Source: Acinetobacter variabilis (GTDB taxonomy: Bacteria > Pseudomonadota > Gammaproteobacteria > Pseudomonadales > Moraxellaceae). From it: a DNA stretch of 64,000 bases. The notes under the pieces were generated by a model. The model had not been told where the DNA came from, made no database searches, and worked only from the letters and a program-made list of their open reading frames with translations. A program made the translations under genes and the position numbers. The stretch covers positions 414,016 to 478,015 of the forward strand of contig NZ_KB850113.1 of the NCBI RefSeq assembly GCF_000369625.1. The letters run 5' to 3'. Shown here piece by piece: positions 36,360-46,257 of the stretch (position 1 is the first letter of the stretch; the number at the start of each line of letters is the position of its first letter).

Positions 36360-36846
36360 ATGAATAAATGTATAAAATTACTCGCCAAAAAAAAAATTAA
36401 GTATTACTTTTCTAGAGAGTGCATCAGCAGGTTACCTGGCTTACCGATTTTCCCAAAATAAATATTCGGGTGATATTTTATATGGCGGACTGGTGTGTTA
36501 TGACATGGGTGTCAAAGAGAATATTTTAAAAATCAAACCTGAATTTATTAAAAAATATACCCCGGAATCTATGGAAGTCACGCAGGAAATGGTCAGAAAA
36601 GCCAAGAAAATGTTTTATTCTGATATTTATATTGCCTGTACAGGACTATTAAAAAGAGGCGGGACAGAAACCAAAAAAAAGCCAGTAGGAACTTTTTTCT
36701 ATGTGATTTCTTATAAGGATGAGCTTTATAGTTTCCGCTTTCTTTGCAGAGGTAAACCGAGAGAGAAATTAAAAAAACTGGCAAGAAATATCAATCTGAG
36801 CTTAATTGAAATCCTTGAGGGCAGTCGAGACAAGAGAAATAAGTAA
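36360..36846 (+). pseudogene. CinA C-terminal-domain-like gene split at an A10 tract
   Basis: An ATG at 36360 with a strong AGGAG Shine-Dalgarno starts MNKCIKLLAKKK and runs into ten A (36387-36396), after which this frame stops within about 20 codons. With nine A it would continue as LSITFLESASAGYLAYRFSQ to the stop at 36846, giving 161 residues. That product resembles the CinA C-terminal domain (nicotinamide-nucleotide amidohydrolase, PncC): ESASAGYLA matches its AESCTGGLLA, and ACTGLLKRGGTETKKKPVGT matches AVTGIAGPGGGT..KPVGT. The active-site Cys is replaced by Ala, so even the full product may be non-catalytic. It may be frameshifted, slipping at transcription, or phase-variable. Confidence 0.65.
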
Positions 36847-36906
36847 ATCGCTATTTATTTAGCTTTTGATGGTCGCTCATACACTGATCATGAAAATGCT
36901 CTGCTA

Positions 36907-36940
36907 TAAAAAAATCCCAGCCGAAGAGGGGATTTTTTTA
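36907..36940 (-). terminator. Intrinsic terminator after the ImpA-type gene
   Basis: AAAAAATCCC, loop and GGGGATTTTTT; short GC stem with long A/T arms, 16 bp past the stop at 36956. It may also serve the CinA-like gene from the other side. Confidence 0.75.
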
Positions 36941-36955
36941 TATTTGATCGATCAA

Positions 36956-39919
36956 TTAATAAGGATAATTAGGGACAGGGCCATGCGTTGGAATGGTGAG
37001 CGATTGTCCTGTTGCCAAGCGATTTGAACCGCCATCCGGTTGCGCATAGAAATACAAAGGTGCGGTAGGCAGATTAAGCATAGCGACTGAAGCATGGGCG
37101 GTTGCAGTGACAGGCAAGCCATAAAGTGCATAAAAATCTTTTAGGTCATAGCCCATGATTTTTGAACTGAGCACATAAATCAGGTCAGGGCGGCTCATGC
37201 TTTTCGCATTAAAGGCGCCTAATCCCAGTTTATTCTTATCTGCTTGAGATGCTTTGCTTAAATCAATCTGATTATACAAACGTTGTGAAGTATTCAGTAA
37301 GCGTATGAACTCAAATACACCCTGAAGATCAGGTCGCGATTTACCTTGATGTAAACGGGTATAGTTCATGGCCATCTGGATATGGAAGGCCTGCATCGAT
37401 ACATGATAGCCATCTTGCCATAAGCGTTTTTCCATTGCGGCACGTTGTGCTTCACCTGATAAACCAAGACTTCGTGTATCCTTGATATTGGCATATAAAG
37501 TTGGGTGGCGGAAGTTGCTGCCATTACTGTCCTGAGCATATAGATGATATTTACTCATCATGCTTAAACCCGCCAGAATGTTGTTATTACATTCCACTCC
37601 GCAGCCAATAGGTTTTCTGGTTTCAATGGAAGGGAATACCATGGTTAAGACATCCTGAACAGTATTATGTCCCAGTTCATGCACCCAGCCCCAACCGGTA
37701 TCAATGCCAGTTGACCCATCTGATGGATTTCCTGAGCATAGGAAGCCACAGGTCGCAATCCAGCCCACAAAATGCTGAACATTCGGGGCACGATGAACTT
37801 TGCCGATACAATCCCAGCCTAATTCATTACAACGCTGTGCCGTACTGCTATCCAGCGGCATATTGTTATAACCGTTGGCAATGTGGTTACTGTCAAAGAT
37901 TACGCCCTTAATCTGATCCACATAGGTACGTGCTGATCGATCACCAATGGCTTTTAACGCATAGTCATTGGTCTGCTGAATTTCACCACCAACAAATTTA
38001 AAAGTGTTCCAGCCGAAGTTTCTACTTTGCAGGATGCTGGTGGCTTCGCTAATATCCGCTTCAGTGATCGTTTGAGTAAAATCATAATGTGCATATTTTG
38101 CTGCACCTTTGATTTTTAAGGTCACCACAGAGCCTGCTTTGGCATTGCTGTAATTCAACATCAATGGTCCACCGAACGGGCTGATAAAGTCATTGCTTTG
38201 AGTGGCGTCTAATTTTACGGCGAAACTGTTTGGTCGGCGAGGACGTTTATAGCCGCCATCATCAAAGGGATTGCCCCAGGCACGTAAATAGCTGGTTTGG
38301 ACTGAAAGCTGCGCACCTTGAGCATCAACAATCTCAATACTGACAGGCTTGCCCGGGATGCTGGCACGACCAATTGCGGTAATTCCGCTGCCTTGCGGAA
38401 TGGTCACAGTAATGGTTTCGGCTTGCGCACTGACAGCCATGTTTTGTGCAGAGGCTGGCATATAATCACCGGCACCATTTGGATTCACCAATGTGGTTTT
38501 GCGTTTATAGTCCGTCCAGGAATCACTGGCATAAGTACGCATAAAAGTCAGAGTATCGCCATTTTTCGACAGTCCGCTGTAATTCACGTCTGGACGCCAG
38601 AGATCTGCCAATAACACCAAAGCTTTTAGAATCTGATTATTATTTTTTGCGCTAAATGCAGTAATGCCTTGTGCATTTAAATTTTGTAGATTGGTAGAAG
38701 CTTTATTGATGGTTTGAATCAACGGATTATTGGCATTTAAATCACCTAGGTGTGCTGCACTTGGTGACTTGAAATATTCCAGCATTTGGATCGTACTATC
38801 GATGTCATTCACTTTATTCCATTGATCCGTGATGGAATGTCCTGAAGACATGAGTAAAGTATCTTGGCCACGCCAGTAATTATTATTGGTCTCAATCTTC
38901 AATGCCGAAAAGATTTTTTCTATCGGTGTAGTGACGTTATAACCCATTGCCTGGAAATATATTAGCTTACCTGCCTCCAGATATTCCTGAATCAAGCTGG
39001 ATTCAAAATTATTGGCGCCGATATTACTGCCTAAAATCATCAGGTCAGCATCTTTCCAGCAGGTATTGGTTTGATCCAGTACATTACATTGTAGAAAGGT
39101 AACTTTAACCCCTAAATGCTGGGCAAAATAATTTTCTATCATGCTCAGGTTAGTTTGTGCCAGGCCATTAACGGTAAGTTTTAGTTCTTGTTTAGGCTGT
39201 GCCTGTGTTTTCCCCGTCAAAAGCCAGCGAAAACCATTGTTGAGCACGGGCGCAAAATCTACCACGTCAGGACTATTCGCTGAGATCCCCCTGAGCATAT
39301 TCTGGCCAAAAGCCAGCGCACGGCCTTTACCGATTTGTGATGCGACTCCCAGACCACAGCCTTTATTCGCCTGCTGACTTAAATTCCAGCCACAAGCTTG
39401 ATCTGAAACTGCGATGGGCAAAGCCGCGCTTAAATCATAAGGATAAAGATTAATCGAAGCAGTTGGCGTAAATTGCAGTTGAGGTTGCAAAACTTTGCCA
39501 TTCGAACTGGTATAGAGTGAGGTAATTAAACCCTTTTGCCACGTTTGTCGTTGCTTGGCGAGCTGTAAGGCCCAGTCTAGTAGTGCAGTTGAATCCTGCT
39601 CAGTTAAAGGTATCGCGTCACCTGTACTCAATGCCTTATTAATCCGGGTGGTTGTTGGCGTTTGTGGATTTAAAGGTGGTGTACTGCCATGAGGTGTTTC
39701 TACAGGTGAGGGGGATGATTCCTCGTTATCAGGTGGATTATTTGTTGATGGTGGATTAACAGCAGAATCTGGTGTTTCTGCAGGAGAAGATGTTCCGCTA
39801 CTGCCACCTCCACCACAGGCAATCAGACTGATCATAGCGATAAGGTCAGTAAGGCTGTTCTCAACCTCAAATAATTTCTTTCCACAATTTTCCCCAAGGT
39901 ATAACCAAAAAGACGACAT
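36956..39919 (-). CDS. ImpA-family metalloprotease, lipoprotein
   Basis: Large secreted zinc protease, 987 residues as written. The zinc site is WVHELGHN (HELGH at 747-751). The long N-terminal part and following helical region match the ImpA family (Pseudomonas IMPa, which cleaves mucin-like O-glycoproteins). A lipobox ISLIAC (Cys 35) and a Gly/Ser/Pro-rich spacer (GGGGSSGTSSPAETP) indicate a surface lipoprotein. The N-terminus is odd: before MISLIAC the frame carries Glu and Asp inside the would-be hydrophobic core, while the next frame encodes a textbook n- and h-region (see findings). The signal may therefore be broken by a 1-bp change or start at an internal Met. Substrate specificity is unknown. 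Confidence 0.82.
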   Translation of the reverse strand: MSSFWLYLGENCGKKLFEVENSLTDLIAMISLIACGGGGSSGTSSPAETPDSAVNPPSTNNPPDNEESSPSPVETPHGSTPPLNPQTPTTTRINKALSTGDAIPLTEQDSTALLDWALQLAKQRQTWQKGLITSLYTSSNGKVLQPQLQFTPTASINLYPYDLSAALPIAVSDQACGWNLSQQANKGCGLGVASQIGKGRALAFGQNMLRGISANSPDVVDFAPVLNNGFRWLLTGKTQAQPKQELKLTVNGLAQTNLSMIENYFAQHLGVKVTFLQCNVLDQTNTCWKDADLMILGSNIGANNFESSLIQEYLEAGKLIYFQAMGYNVTTPIEKIFSALKIETNNNYWRGQDTLLMSSGHSITDQWNKVNDIDSTIQMLEYFKSPSAAHLGDLNANNPLIQTINKASTNLQNLNAQGITAFSAKNNNQILKALVLLADLWRPDVNYSGLSKNGDTLTFMRTYASDSWTDYKRKTTLVNPNGAGDYMPASAQNMAVSAQAETITVTIPQGSGITAIGRASIPGKPVSIEIVDAQGAQLSVQTSYLRAWGNPFDDGGYKRPRRPNSFAVKLDATQSNDFISPFGGPLMLNYSNAKAGSVVTLKIKGAAKYAHYDFTQTITEADISEATSILQSRNFGWNTFKFVGGEIQQTNDYALKAIGDRSARTYVDQIKGVIFDSNHIANGYNNMPLDSSTAQRCNELGWDCIGKVHRAPNVQHFVGWIATCGFLCSGNPSDGSTGIDTGWGWVHELGHNTVQDVLTMVFPSIETRKPIGCGVECNNNILAGLSMMSKYHLYAQDSNGSNFRHPTLYANIKDTRSLGLSGEAQRAAMEKRLWQDGYHVSMQAFHIQMAMNYTRLHQGKSRPDLQGVFEFIRLLNTSQRLYNQIDLSKASQADKNKLGLGAFNAKSMSRPDLIYVLSSKIMGYDLKDFYALYGLPVTATAHASVAMLNLPTAPLYFYAQPDGGSNRLATGQSLTIPTHGPVPNYPY

Positions 39920-40121
39920 TATTTTTAAAGTTGTCGTAAATATCAGATGAGAATTATAGAAGTAAGTAGTGATAAAATAGAACTAATATTTAATTTAAGT
40001 ATATGTTTTTAAATGATAAATATTTATTAAGAATAATATTTAATGTGATGCGGATTGAGTTAATTTTTATTTGTTTTAATTAGGCCGCAGTTTAAAAATA
40101 GCCTCGACCCGAGCTGAAATT

Positions 40122-41102
40122 TCATGTTTTATCAGTTTTGACTTCGAACTTGAGTAGGGCCAGCGCAATTCTTTCTACATGTTGATAAGCAGGTTGCTCT
40201 AACTCTTCACCAAAAATATCCGGATCAATTTCCTCATAAGACCAGTCAATATTTTGATGCTGTTTCATCAAAGCTTCCAGATGTTGCAAGAAGCGATTGC
40301 CATCCTGACAAATAGTGACGCCAGTATATAAAAATAGATGTCCATCTGGACTGAGTCGCTGTAAACCCTGTTTAATAATCTTAAAAGACAATTCATTGCC
40401 ATCCAGTTTATTGCCTCCATGACGGTATTGCCGTTGATCTGGATCAACTAAATAAGGGGGATTGGCAAAAATCAGGTCAAACTGACCTTCAAGACCAGAA
40501 AATAAATTACTCTGCAGAGGATGAATCGAATTAAAACCTGAAAAATCGATATTAATCTGGCTATAGAGAAGAGCTTTCGGATTCAGATCTGCGACAAAGA
40601 TTTCCTCATGATCTGGAAAATGTTTAGCCATATGAATTGCAGCAGCAGAAGTACCACAGCATATTTCAGCCGCCCGCTTAAAAGAATTGGCCTGGCAAGA
40701 TAAATACTGCTTTAAATGATAGGCAAAACGGTAAGTATCAGGACCAAAAAAAACAGCGTCCTGTTGGGTCGTAGGAAAGGCTGAATGAATAAATAATTCG
40801 TCTTCGAGTGATGCGACTCTGACCAGACTTTTATATGCATTATCCTGAACTTCTAGAAGCTGATGTTCTAACAATAATGAAAAAAGAACAGGATCAAGAT
40901 CGGTAATTGTAAATTCCAGATTCCAGCCAAAGATATCCTGTAGGGTTTTCTGTTTATTTTTCTCGCTTCTTTTGCGATCCAGAATCCGTTGATGGGAAAG
41001 TGGCGTAATAGCGGTAAACTGATATTGCTGCTGTTTTAAAAAGTCTAATAAAAAGCGCATAGCTTGTTGCTGGCTATTTTGAATTTCTAAAATCTGGTTC
41101 AT
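40122..41102 (-). CDS. Class I SAM-dependent methyltransferase (small-domain type)
   Basis: 326 residues. The N-terminal half (about 1-130) has no recognisable motif. The methyltransferase domain has RAAEICCGTSAAAIHMAK for SAM binding (motif I, about residue 142), EIFVADLNPKALLYSQIN (motif II), and FDLIFANPPYLVDP near residue 208. NPPY is the motif of enzymes that methylate exocyclic amide or amino nitrogens (PrmB/PrmC, RlmG, Dam types). The target is not assignable. It is cytoplasmic and a single gene with 295 AT-rich bp upstream. Confidence 0.8.
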   Translation of the reverse strand: MNQILEIQNSQQQAMRFLLDFLKQQQYQFTAITPLSHQRILDRKRSEKNKQKTLQDIFGWNLEFTITDLDPVLFSLLLEHQLLEVQDNAYKSLVRVASLEDELFIHSAFPTTQQDAVFFGPDTYRFAYHLKQYLSCQANSFKRAAEICCGTSAAAIHMAKHFPDHEEIFVADLNPKALLYSQINIDFSGFNSIHPLQSNLFSGLEGQFDLIFANPPYLVDPDQRQYRHGGNKLDGNELSFKIIKQGLQRLSPDGHLFLYTGVTICQDGNRFLQHLEALMKQHQNIDWSYEEIDPDIFGEELEQPAYQHVERIALALLKFEVKTDKT

Positions 41103-41340
41103 TAGATATGCTCTTCGGTTTATTCAGAATAAATGAAAAGGTGCATACACCTGTTTAATCTATACAAGATAATGACCAGAACAGCCATTCGCTATATTGA
41201 TTCAATCAAAATAGATCAGCTCAATCTTCGCCCAAAATTTACTGTTGTTCGGTAAAAAACTAATGTGAATTGGTTTAATTTGTATAGCGGTATATTGAAG
41301 TTCAAATCCTTATAAAGAATGAATCACTATATTTTTCCTA

Positions 41341-41373
41341 TAAAAAATGCCGACTGATCAAGTGATGAGTCGG
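41341..41373 (-). terminator. Intrinsic terminator after the pirin gene
   Basis: On the minus strand TGCCGACT, loop and AGTCGGCA followed by six T; 26 bp past the stop at 41399. Confidence 0.85.
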
Positions 41374-41398
41374 CATAGACTGAATATAAATAGAAGCT

Positions 41399-42097
41399 TT
41401 AATGAGTAGCTTCTGGTAAATCAAACCAGATCACTTGCGCATCTTCAATTGCTTTAATTTCTGCATCATCCATAAAGGCAATCGCACCACCAGCTTCAAC
41501 TGTATATTCTGCAATTTGTACTGAGCCAGAAATCACATGTACATAATTGATATGCTGGGTTGCGTTGATATTCAGACTTTGGCCTTGATGGATCACTGCG
41601 GTTTTGACTTCTGCATTTTGACGAATGTGCATGGGTGCATTGTCATTCGGTCCACAGATTAAATGCCATTGATTCGGTTGTTCTTTTGCATCCAGCCGAA
41701 TTTGCTGATAATTCGGCTGAGCATCACGTTCATTCGGAATGATCCAGATTTGCAGGAGATGTACCTGTTCATCGCTCTGGTTCATTTCACTATGACGTAC
41801 ACCGGTTCCGGCACTCATCAGTTGCCATTCACCTGCTGCAATACCGCCATGATTGCCCATACTGTCCTGATGAGTAATCGTACCTTTCAATACACAGGTC
41901 AGGATTTCCATATTGTCATGCGGATGGGTACCAAAGCCCTGATGTGCATCAATCAGGTCGTCATTAATGACACGTAAAGCACTCACGCCCATATAGTTCG
42001 GATTGTACCAGTTGCCAAATGAGAAGCTGTGTCTAGATTCCAGCCAGCCCATTTTTACATGACCACGATTTTCACTTGGATGTAGAAAAGCTTTCAT
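41399..42097 (-). CDS. Pirin family protein (YhhW-like bicupin)
   Basis: 232 residues, bicupin fold. The N-terminal cupin has the pirin metal ligands: GTHPHDNMEILT gives two His (about 57 and 59) and GVRHSEMN gives His and Glu (about 101 and 103). The start is also typical (RGHVKMGWLESRHSFSFGNW). E. coli YhhW of this length degrades quercetin in vitro; the physiological role is not known. The second cupin (about 130-232) lacks ligands, as usual. No signal peptide; cytoplasmic single gene. Confidence 0.92.
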   Translation of the reverse strand: MKAFLHPSENRGHVKMGWLESRHSFSFGNWYNPNYMGVSALRVINDDLIDAHQGFGTHPHDNMEILTCVLKGTITHQDSMGNHGGIAAGEWQLMSAGTGVRHSEMNQSDEQVHLLQIWIIPNERDAQPNYQQIRLDAKEQPNQWHLICGPNDNAPMHIRQNAEVKTAVIHQGQSLNINATQHINYVHVISGSVQIAEYTVEAGGAIAFMDDAEIKAIEDAQVIWFDLPEATH

Positions 42098-42216
42098 GGG
42101 TTTATCTCACTTTAATTTTTAACTTGAGATCATCATACCGTTGTTTTAATTCTTAAAAAATCATAAACAGGCGACAGATCATTGCATTTTCGCAACGATA
42201 CAAAAGGATGTAGGTA

Positions 42217-42245
42217 TAAAAAAAGCCCACTCGTAAGCGGGCTTA
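42217..42245 (-). terminator. Intrinsic terminator after the L,D-transpeptidase gene
   Basis: On the minus strand AAGCCCGCTT, loop and AGTGGGCTT followed by seven T; one mismatch in the stem. Confidence 0.8.
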
Positions 42246-42261
42246 GGTATTTAAATAAAGA

Positions 42262-43479
42262 TTATTCAAGGAAACGGACAGTTACACCTGATTTCACTTT
42301 ACGGCCTAAATCATTCGCATCCCAGTTAGTCAGACGGATACAGCCATGTGACGCAGTTTTAGAGATTGCAGAAGGATTCGGTGTACCGTGAATACCAAAT
42401 GATTTTTTGCTTAAACCAATCCAGATATTACCTACAGGACCGTTTGGACCAGGTGGTAAAGAAAGTGGTTTCTTGTTATTGCCTTGAACAAAGTTAGATG
42501 GCGAGTAGCTATACCATGGGTTTTTCGCTACGCCAGTCACCTTATAAGTTCCTGTTGGCGATGGAGTACTTGAACTACCAATCGTTGCCGGGAAAGAAGC
42601 GATCATCTGGTTGCGGCTATTGAACAGATAAAGCTGCTTAGCACCTTTATGCGCCACAATCAAATGAATATCTTCAGGAACTTCATTGCGGATATTGGCA
42701 ACAATCAGCTTTTCCCCAGCTTTCTTAAAGGTAGCTTTTGGATTTAACTTTTTCAAAAAGTCTTCATCCATATGGAATTTTTCACCCAGCATTTCAGTTA
42801 CGCGAGTGTAATATAGACCTTTCATTTTTGCCTGTAAGGCATAGTCAGAAGGAATAGACTCGGCATAAGGACCTTTCAGGTCTTCTTCAGTGATGGTGTA
42901 TTCTACAAAAGCAGGCTTAGAACCTTGTTTAGCCAATAGGGCATCCCAAGTTTCCTGAGTCAACGTACCTGTTGGTTTAATACCATTCATTTGCTGGAAA
43001 GATGCGATCGCTTTCAAGGTATTTTTACCGCTAGTACCGTCAATCGCACCTGGAGAAGCATGGGCATTATTCAACATGACATGCGCACGTGCATACACCG
43101 GAAATTGGCCTTTACCAATATCTTCATACCAGCTTGCATTATTAAGGCCATCTAAAGTCCAAGATGCTTTCGCAGCAGCAGAATTCGTCGGTGCTTTAGT
43201 CTTGGTTGAAGCAACACCAATATCGGCCGTCTGGTCTTCAGTATTTTGTAATACATCTAATGCTTCAGAAGCTTTCTTCAGATCTTGTTGTTCTTGAGCA
43301 CTAATTCGAGTTTCTGCTTGTGCTGCCGAAGCTTCAGTCGCTAAAGGGTCAATCGGATCCTGTACCGCAACATCAGTGACAACTTGGGGATTTAATGGTT
43401 GTTCAGCAGTAGACGCAGCGAAAACAGTACCTGCGAAAATGCAACCTAGACTCACAGCGAGCATTGTGCGAACGAACAT
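42262..43479 (-). CDS. L,D-transpeptidase (YkuD) with peptidoglycan-binding domain
   Basis: Periplasmic enzyme forming 3-3 crosslinks or attaching proteins to peptidoglycan; 405 residues from this start. The ATG at 43479 follows AAGG and begins a clean signal peptide (FVRTMLAVSLGCIFAGTVFA), so a longer frame upstream is rejected. A low-complexity linker follows. A PG_binding_1 domain lies at about 150-200 (SPGAIDGTSGKNTLKAIASF) and the YkuD domain at about 255-400 (HLIVAHKGAKQLYLF at its start). The catalytic motif is KTASHGCIRLTNWDAND, with the nucleophile Cys, and an upstream HG in GIHGTPNPSAI. Single gene, divergent from hemE. Confidence 0.93.
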   Translation of the reverse strand: MFVRTMLAVSLGCIFAGTVFAASTAEQPLNPQVVTDVAVQDPIDPLATEASAAQAETRISAQEQQDLKKASEALDVLQNTEDQTADIGVASTKTKAPTNSAAAKASWTLDGLNNASWYEDIGKGQFPVYARAHVMLNNAHASPGAIDGTSGKNTLKAIASFQQMNGIKPTGTLTQETWDALLAKQGSKPAFVEYTITEEDLKGPYAESIPSDYALQAKMKGLYYTRVTEMLGEKFHMDEDFLKKLNPKATFKKAGEKLIVANIRNEVPEDIHLIVAHKGAKQLYLFNSRNQMIASFPATIGSSSTPSPTGTYKVTGVAKNPWYSYSPSNFVQGNNKKPLSLPPGPNGPVGNIWIGLSKKSFGIHGTPNPSAISKTASHGCIRLTNWDANDLGRKVKSGVTVRFLE

Positions 43480-43685
43480 GTAACTCAACCTTAAAAATAT
43501 TTCGTTAACTATGTGAAAAAACACTATAAGTATTACAGAAAAAATGTGGAGATGCAGTAGTTCTTTTGTGTAATTCCTCACATTTGATCACTTAACATGA
43601 TCGGTTTTTAAAGTCATGAGAAGTTATTCAAAATGCAGTCATTTTGTTATGATGTGGGCAATATCAAAGATAGATAGGAAAGTGA

Positions 43686-44756
43686 ATGACGACCTTAAAA
43701 AATGATCGTTTTCTGCGCGCATTGTTACGTGAACCTGTAGATACTACCCCTGTATGGATGATGCGTCAGGCAGGCCGTTATTTACCAGAATATCGAGAAA
43801 CACGTGCCAAAGCAGGGGATTTCCTTTCTCTTTGCAAAAATACTGACTTTGCCTGTGAAGTGACTTTACAGCCTTTACGCCGTTATGAGCTGGATGCGGC
43901 CATTTTATTTTCGGACATTCTGACTGTTCCGGATGCTTTAGGTCTGGGTCTTTATTTTGAAGCAGGTGAAGGTCCGAAATTCCACAAAACTGTGCGGACT
44001 GAACAGGATGTGGCTAATTTACCCAAATTTAATGCCAAGTCTGACCTTGATTATGTAATGAATGCGGTGTCGACCATTCGTTCGGCTTTGGGTGGGCAAG
44101 TACCATTGATCGGCTTCTCCGGCAGCCCGTGGACCTTGGCGACGTATATGGTTGAAGGGGGTTCGAGTAAAGACTTCCGTTTCACTAAAAACATGATGTA
44201 CGCACAGCCAGAAGTTCTGGATGCTTTATTAGAGCGTTTGGCAGATGCCGTAACCGAATATTTAAATGCCCAGATTGATGCCGGTGCTCAGGCGGTACAG
44301 ATCTTTGATAGCTGGGGCGGGGCACTTGCTCATCGTGAATATATTGAATTCTCACTTAATTATATGCAAAAAATTGTGGCAGGTTTGCAACGTGAAAAAG
44401 ATGGCCGCAAGATTCCAGTGATTCTGTTTACCAAAGGTGGCGGTCAATGGCTAGAGCCAATGGTTGCGACCGGTGCAGATGCCTTTGGCCTGGACTGGAC
44501 CACACCGCTCAATGTTGCACGCCAGACTGTTGCAGGTCGTGCTGCGTTACAAGGCAACCTGGATCCAGCGACTTTATATGGCACTCCGGACGCGATTGCT
44601 AAAGCAACCAAGCTGATGCTGCATGATGCCTATGCCAACGGTGAAAAAACTGGCTATGTAGCCAACTTAGGTCATGGCATTACCCAGTGGGTGGATCCAA
44701 CCAATCCTAAAGTATTTATTGATACCGTACATGAGTACAGCGCTAAATATCTTTAG
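43686..44756 (+). CDS. hemE: Uroporphyrinogen decarboxylase
   Basis: Decarboxylates uroporphyrinogen III to coproporphyrinogen III in haem synthesis. 356 residues, typical. [19 protein letters not shown] near residue 22 is the N-terminal signature, including the substrate-binding Arg residues. [15 protein letters not shown] includes the catalytic Asp region, and [17 protein letters not shown] and [12 protein letters not shown] are further family blocks. AGGAAAG precedes the ATG. The DUF817 gene follows 10 bp later, so the two are probably co-transcribed. Confidence 0.97.
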   Translation: MTTLKNDRFLRALLREPVDTTPVWMMRQAGRYLPEYRETRAKAGDFLSLCKNTDFACEVTLQPLRRYELDAAILFSDILTVPDALGLGLYFEAGEGPKFHKTVRTEQDVANLPKFNAKSDLDYVMNAVSTIRSALGGQVPLIGFSGSPWTLATYMVEGGSSKDFRFTKNMMYAQPEVLDALLERLADAVTEYLNAQIDAGAQAVQIFDSWGGALAHREYIEFSLNYMQKIVAGLQREKDGRKIPVILFTKGGGQWLEPMVATGADAFGLDWTTPLNVARQTVAGRAALQGNLDPATLYGTPDAIAKATKLMLHDAYANGEKTGYVANLGHGITQWVDPTNPKVFIDTVHEYSAKYL

Positions 44757-44766
44757 GATGTAAACG

Positions 44767-45570
44767 TTGATCGACTTTTTTAAATCAGGGTTTGAATTTA
44801 CCTATAAGGCAGCTTCGGCTGCCTTATTTGGGATTCTGCTCCTGCTTGCTTTTGCACAAACTGCATCAATGGGTAGTGAACTTTTTTACGGTTTCTACCG
44901 CTATGACTATCTATTATTTTTCGCTTTACTGATTCAGGTAGTATTGCTCTATACCAAACTGGAATCCTGGGCCGAAGCCAAAGTAATTGCCTTGTTCCAT
45001 ATCATGGCGATGGTCATGGAAATTTTCCTGACCCATCCGGCAATTGCATCCTGGCAATATCCACAACCTGCAATTTTTAAAATACTGACTGTGCCTTTAT
45101 TTGCTGGCTTTATGTATTCGGCTGTCGGCAGTTTTTTTGCACGTTCCTTACGCTTATACCAAGTCTCATTTGAAAAATTGCCGCCCTTTAGCCATATGCT
45201 GGCTTTGGCAGTACTGTCCTACATCAACTTTATGAGTAAATTCTTCATTCCCGACTATCGTTTGCTGTTATTTGTCTGGAGTGTAGTGATGTTCTGGAAA
45301 ACCAGAATTCGGTTTCAGTTGAATCAGCACGCTTTTCAGCTACCGATGTTGCCTGTCCTGTTGATCTTGGCGTTTATTATCTGGGTGGCAGAGAATATCA
45401 GTACCTTTTATCAGATCTGGTTATATCCAAGCCAGGTAGAAAAATGGCATATGGTCGGTTGGGGCAAGCTCGGTTCCTGGTATTTACTTTTATTGCTCAG
45501 TCTGGTGCTGGTGTTAAAGATTCTAGGACAGCGTAATTCTCAAGGTAACTGGAGCCTAAAAAACCGGTAA
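44767..45570 (+). CDS. DUF817 family integral membrane protein
   Basis: 267 residues with about eight membrane helices. KLESWAEAKVIALFHIMAMV (about residues 64-83) and the aromatic WQYPQPAIFKILTVPLFAGF segment are characteristic of DUF817 (B. subtilis YoaT-like). The start is TTG at 44767, with AGGA 8 bp before it, directly behind hemE. Function is unknown. The tight link to hemE may be transcriptional only. Confidence 0.82.
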   Translation: MIDFFKSGFEFTYKAASAALFGILLLLAFAQTASMGSELFYGFYRYDYLLFFALLIQVVLLYTKLESWAEAKVIALFHIMAMVMEIFLTHPAIASWQYPQPAIFKILTVPLFAGFMYSAVGSFFARSLRLYQVSFEKLPPFSHMLALAVLSYINFMSKFFIPDYRLLLFVWSVVMFWKTRIRFQLNQHAFQLPMLPVLLILAFIIWVAENISTFYQIWLYPSQVEKWHMVGWGKLGSWYLLLLLSLVLVLKILGQRNSQGNWSLKNR

Positions 45571-45713
45571 AACTATTCTGTTTATGTTTATGTAAATTGG
45601 ACATTTTTTTCATTGCGCCAAATTAGACTTCCCGCTACTCTCCTGAATGTGTAATGAAGATTACATCATTAGCGTAATAACAAAAGATGCATGAGAATAA
45701 CCGGAGAATAAGT

Positions 45714-46184
45714 ATGTTAAAAAAGATTATGCTCGCTGTGGTATTGGCAACGGGTTCTGGTATGGCGATGGCGGATAGAGATGTAGGTTGTGGTATTGGT
45801 AGCCAGGTCTGGGCAGGCCAGTCAGGCATTATTCCTAAGCTGCTTGCAGGTACAACAAACGTGCTGTTTACTAACCAGTGGCTAGGTATTACTTTCGGTA
45901 CTTTAGGATGTAGCCAGGGCGGTACAGTAACGGCTCAAGTTGTGACTTTTACCAATGAAAATGCTGAGGCATTGGCACGTGATATGGCCGTAGGTGAAGG
46001 TGAAAGCCTGAACGTACTGGCTGAACTGCTAAATATCAAGGCAGAAGACAAAGCACGTTTCTTCACTGTATCCAAGCAGAATTTCTCTGAAATCTATTCA
46101 GAAGAAAACCAGAATACTTTACAAGTGTTAAGTACTCTGCAAACAGTCATGGCTAAAGATGAAGTATTAAAAGCTTATATCTAA
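45714..46184 (+). CDS. DUF3015 family periplasmic protein
   Basis: 156 residues. The start is chosen at 45714 because GGAG lies 8 bp before it and a clean signal peptide follows (LKKIMLAVVLATGSGMAMA); an ATG nine codons earlier adds a charged tail. Mature sequence: RDVGCGIGSQVWAGQSGIIP at its beginning is the DUF3015 signature, with two conserved Cys (VGCG and LGCSQGG) that could form a disulfide. The C-terminal third is helical. Function is unknown. It lies directly upstream of a DUF4105 gene with which it appears to be paired. Confidence 0.88.
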   Translation: MLKKIMLAVVLATGSGMAMADRDVGCGIGSQVWAGQSGIIPKLLAGTTNVLFTNQWLGITFGTLGCSQGGTVTAQVVTFTNENAEALARDMAVGEGESLNVLAELLNIKAEDKARFFTVSKQNFSEIYSEENQNTLQVLSTLQTVMAKDEVLKAYI

Positions 46185-46195
46185 GTATCGCTGTA

Positions 46196-46224
46196 AAAAC
46201 CCTGCTGTCCTGGCAGGGTTTTCT
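46196..46224 (+). terminator. Intrinsic terminator after the DUF3015 gene
   Basis: AAACCCTGC, a 6-nt loop and GCAGGGTTTT. It lies between the DUF3015 and DUF4105 genes, so these two are at least partly transcribed apart. Confidence 0.8.
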
Positions 46225-46257
46225 TATAAATAAAAATTGAAAAGAACCGTAGACTGA

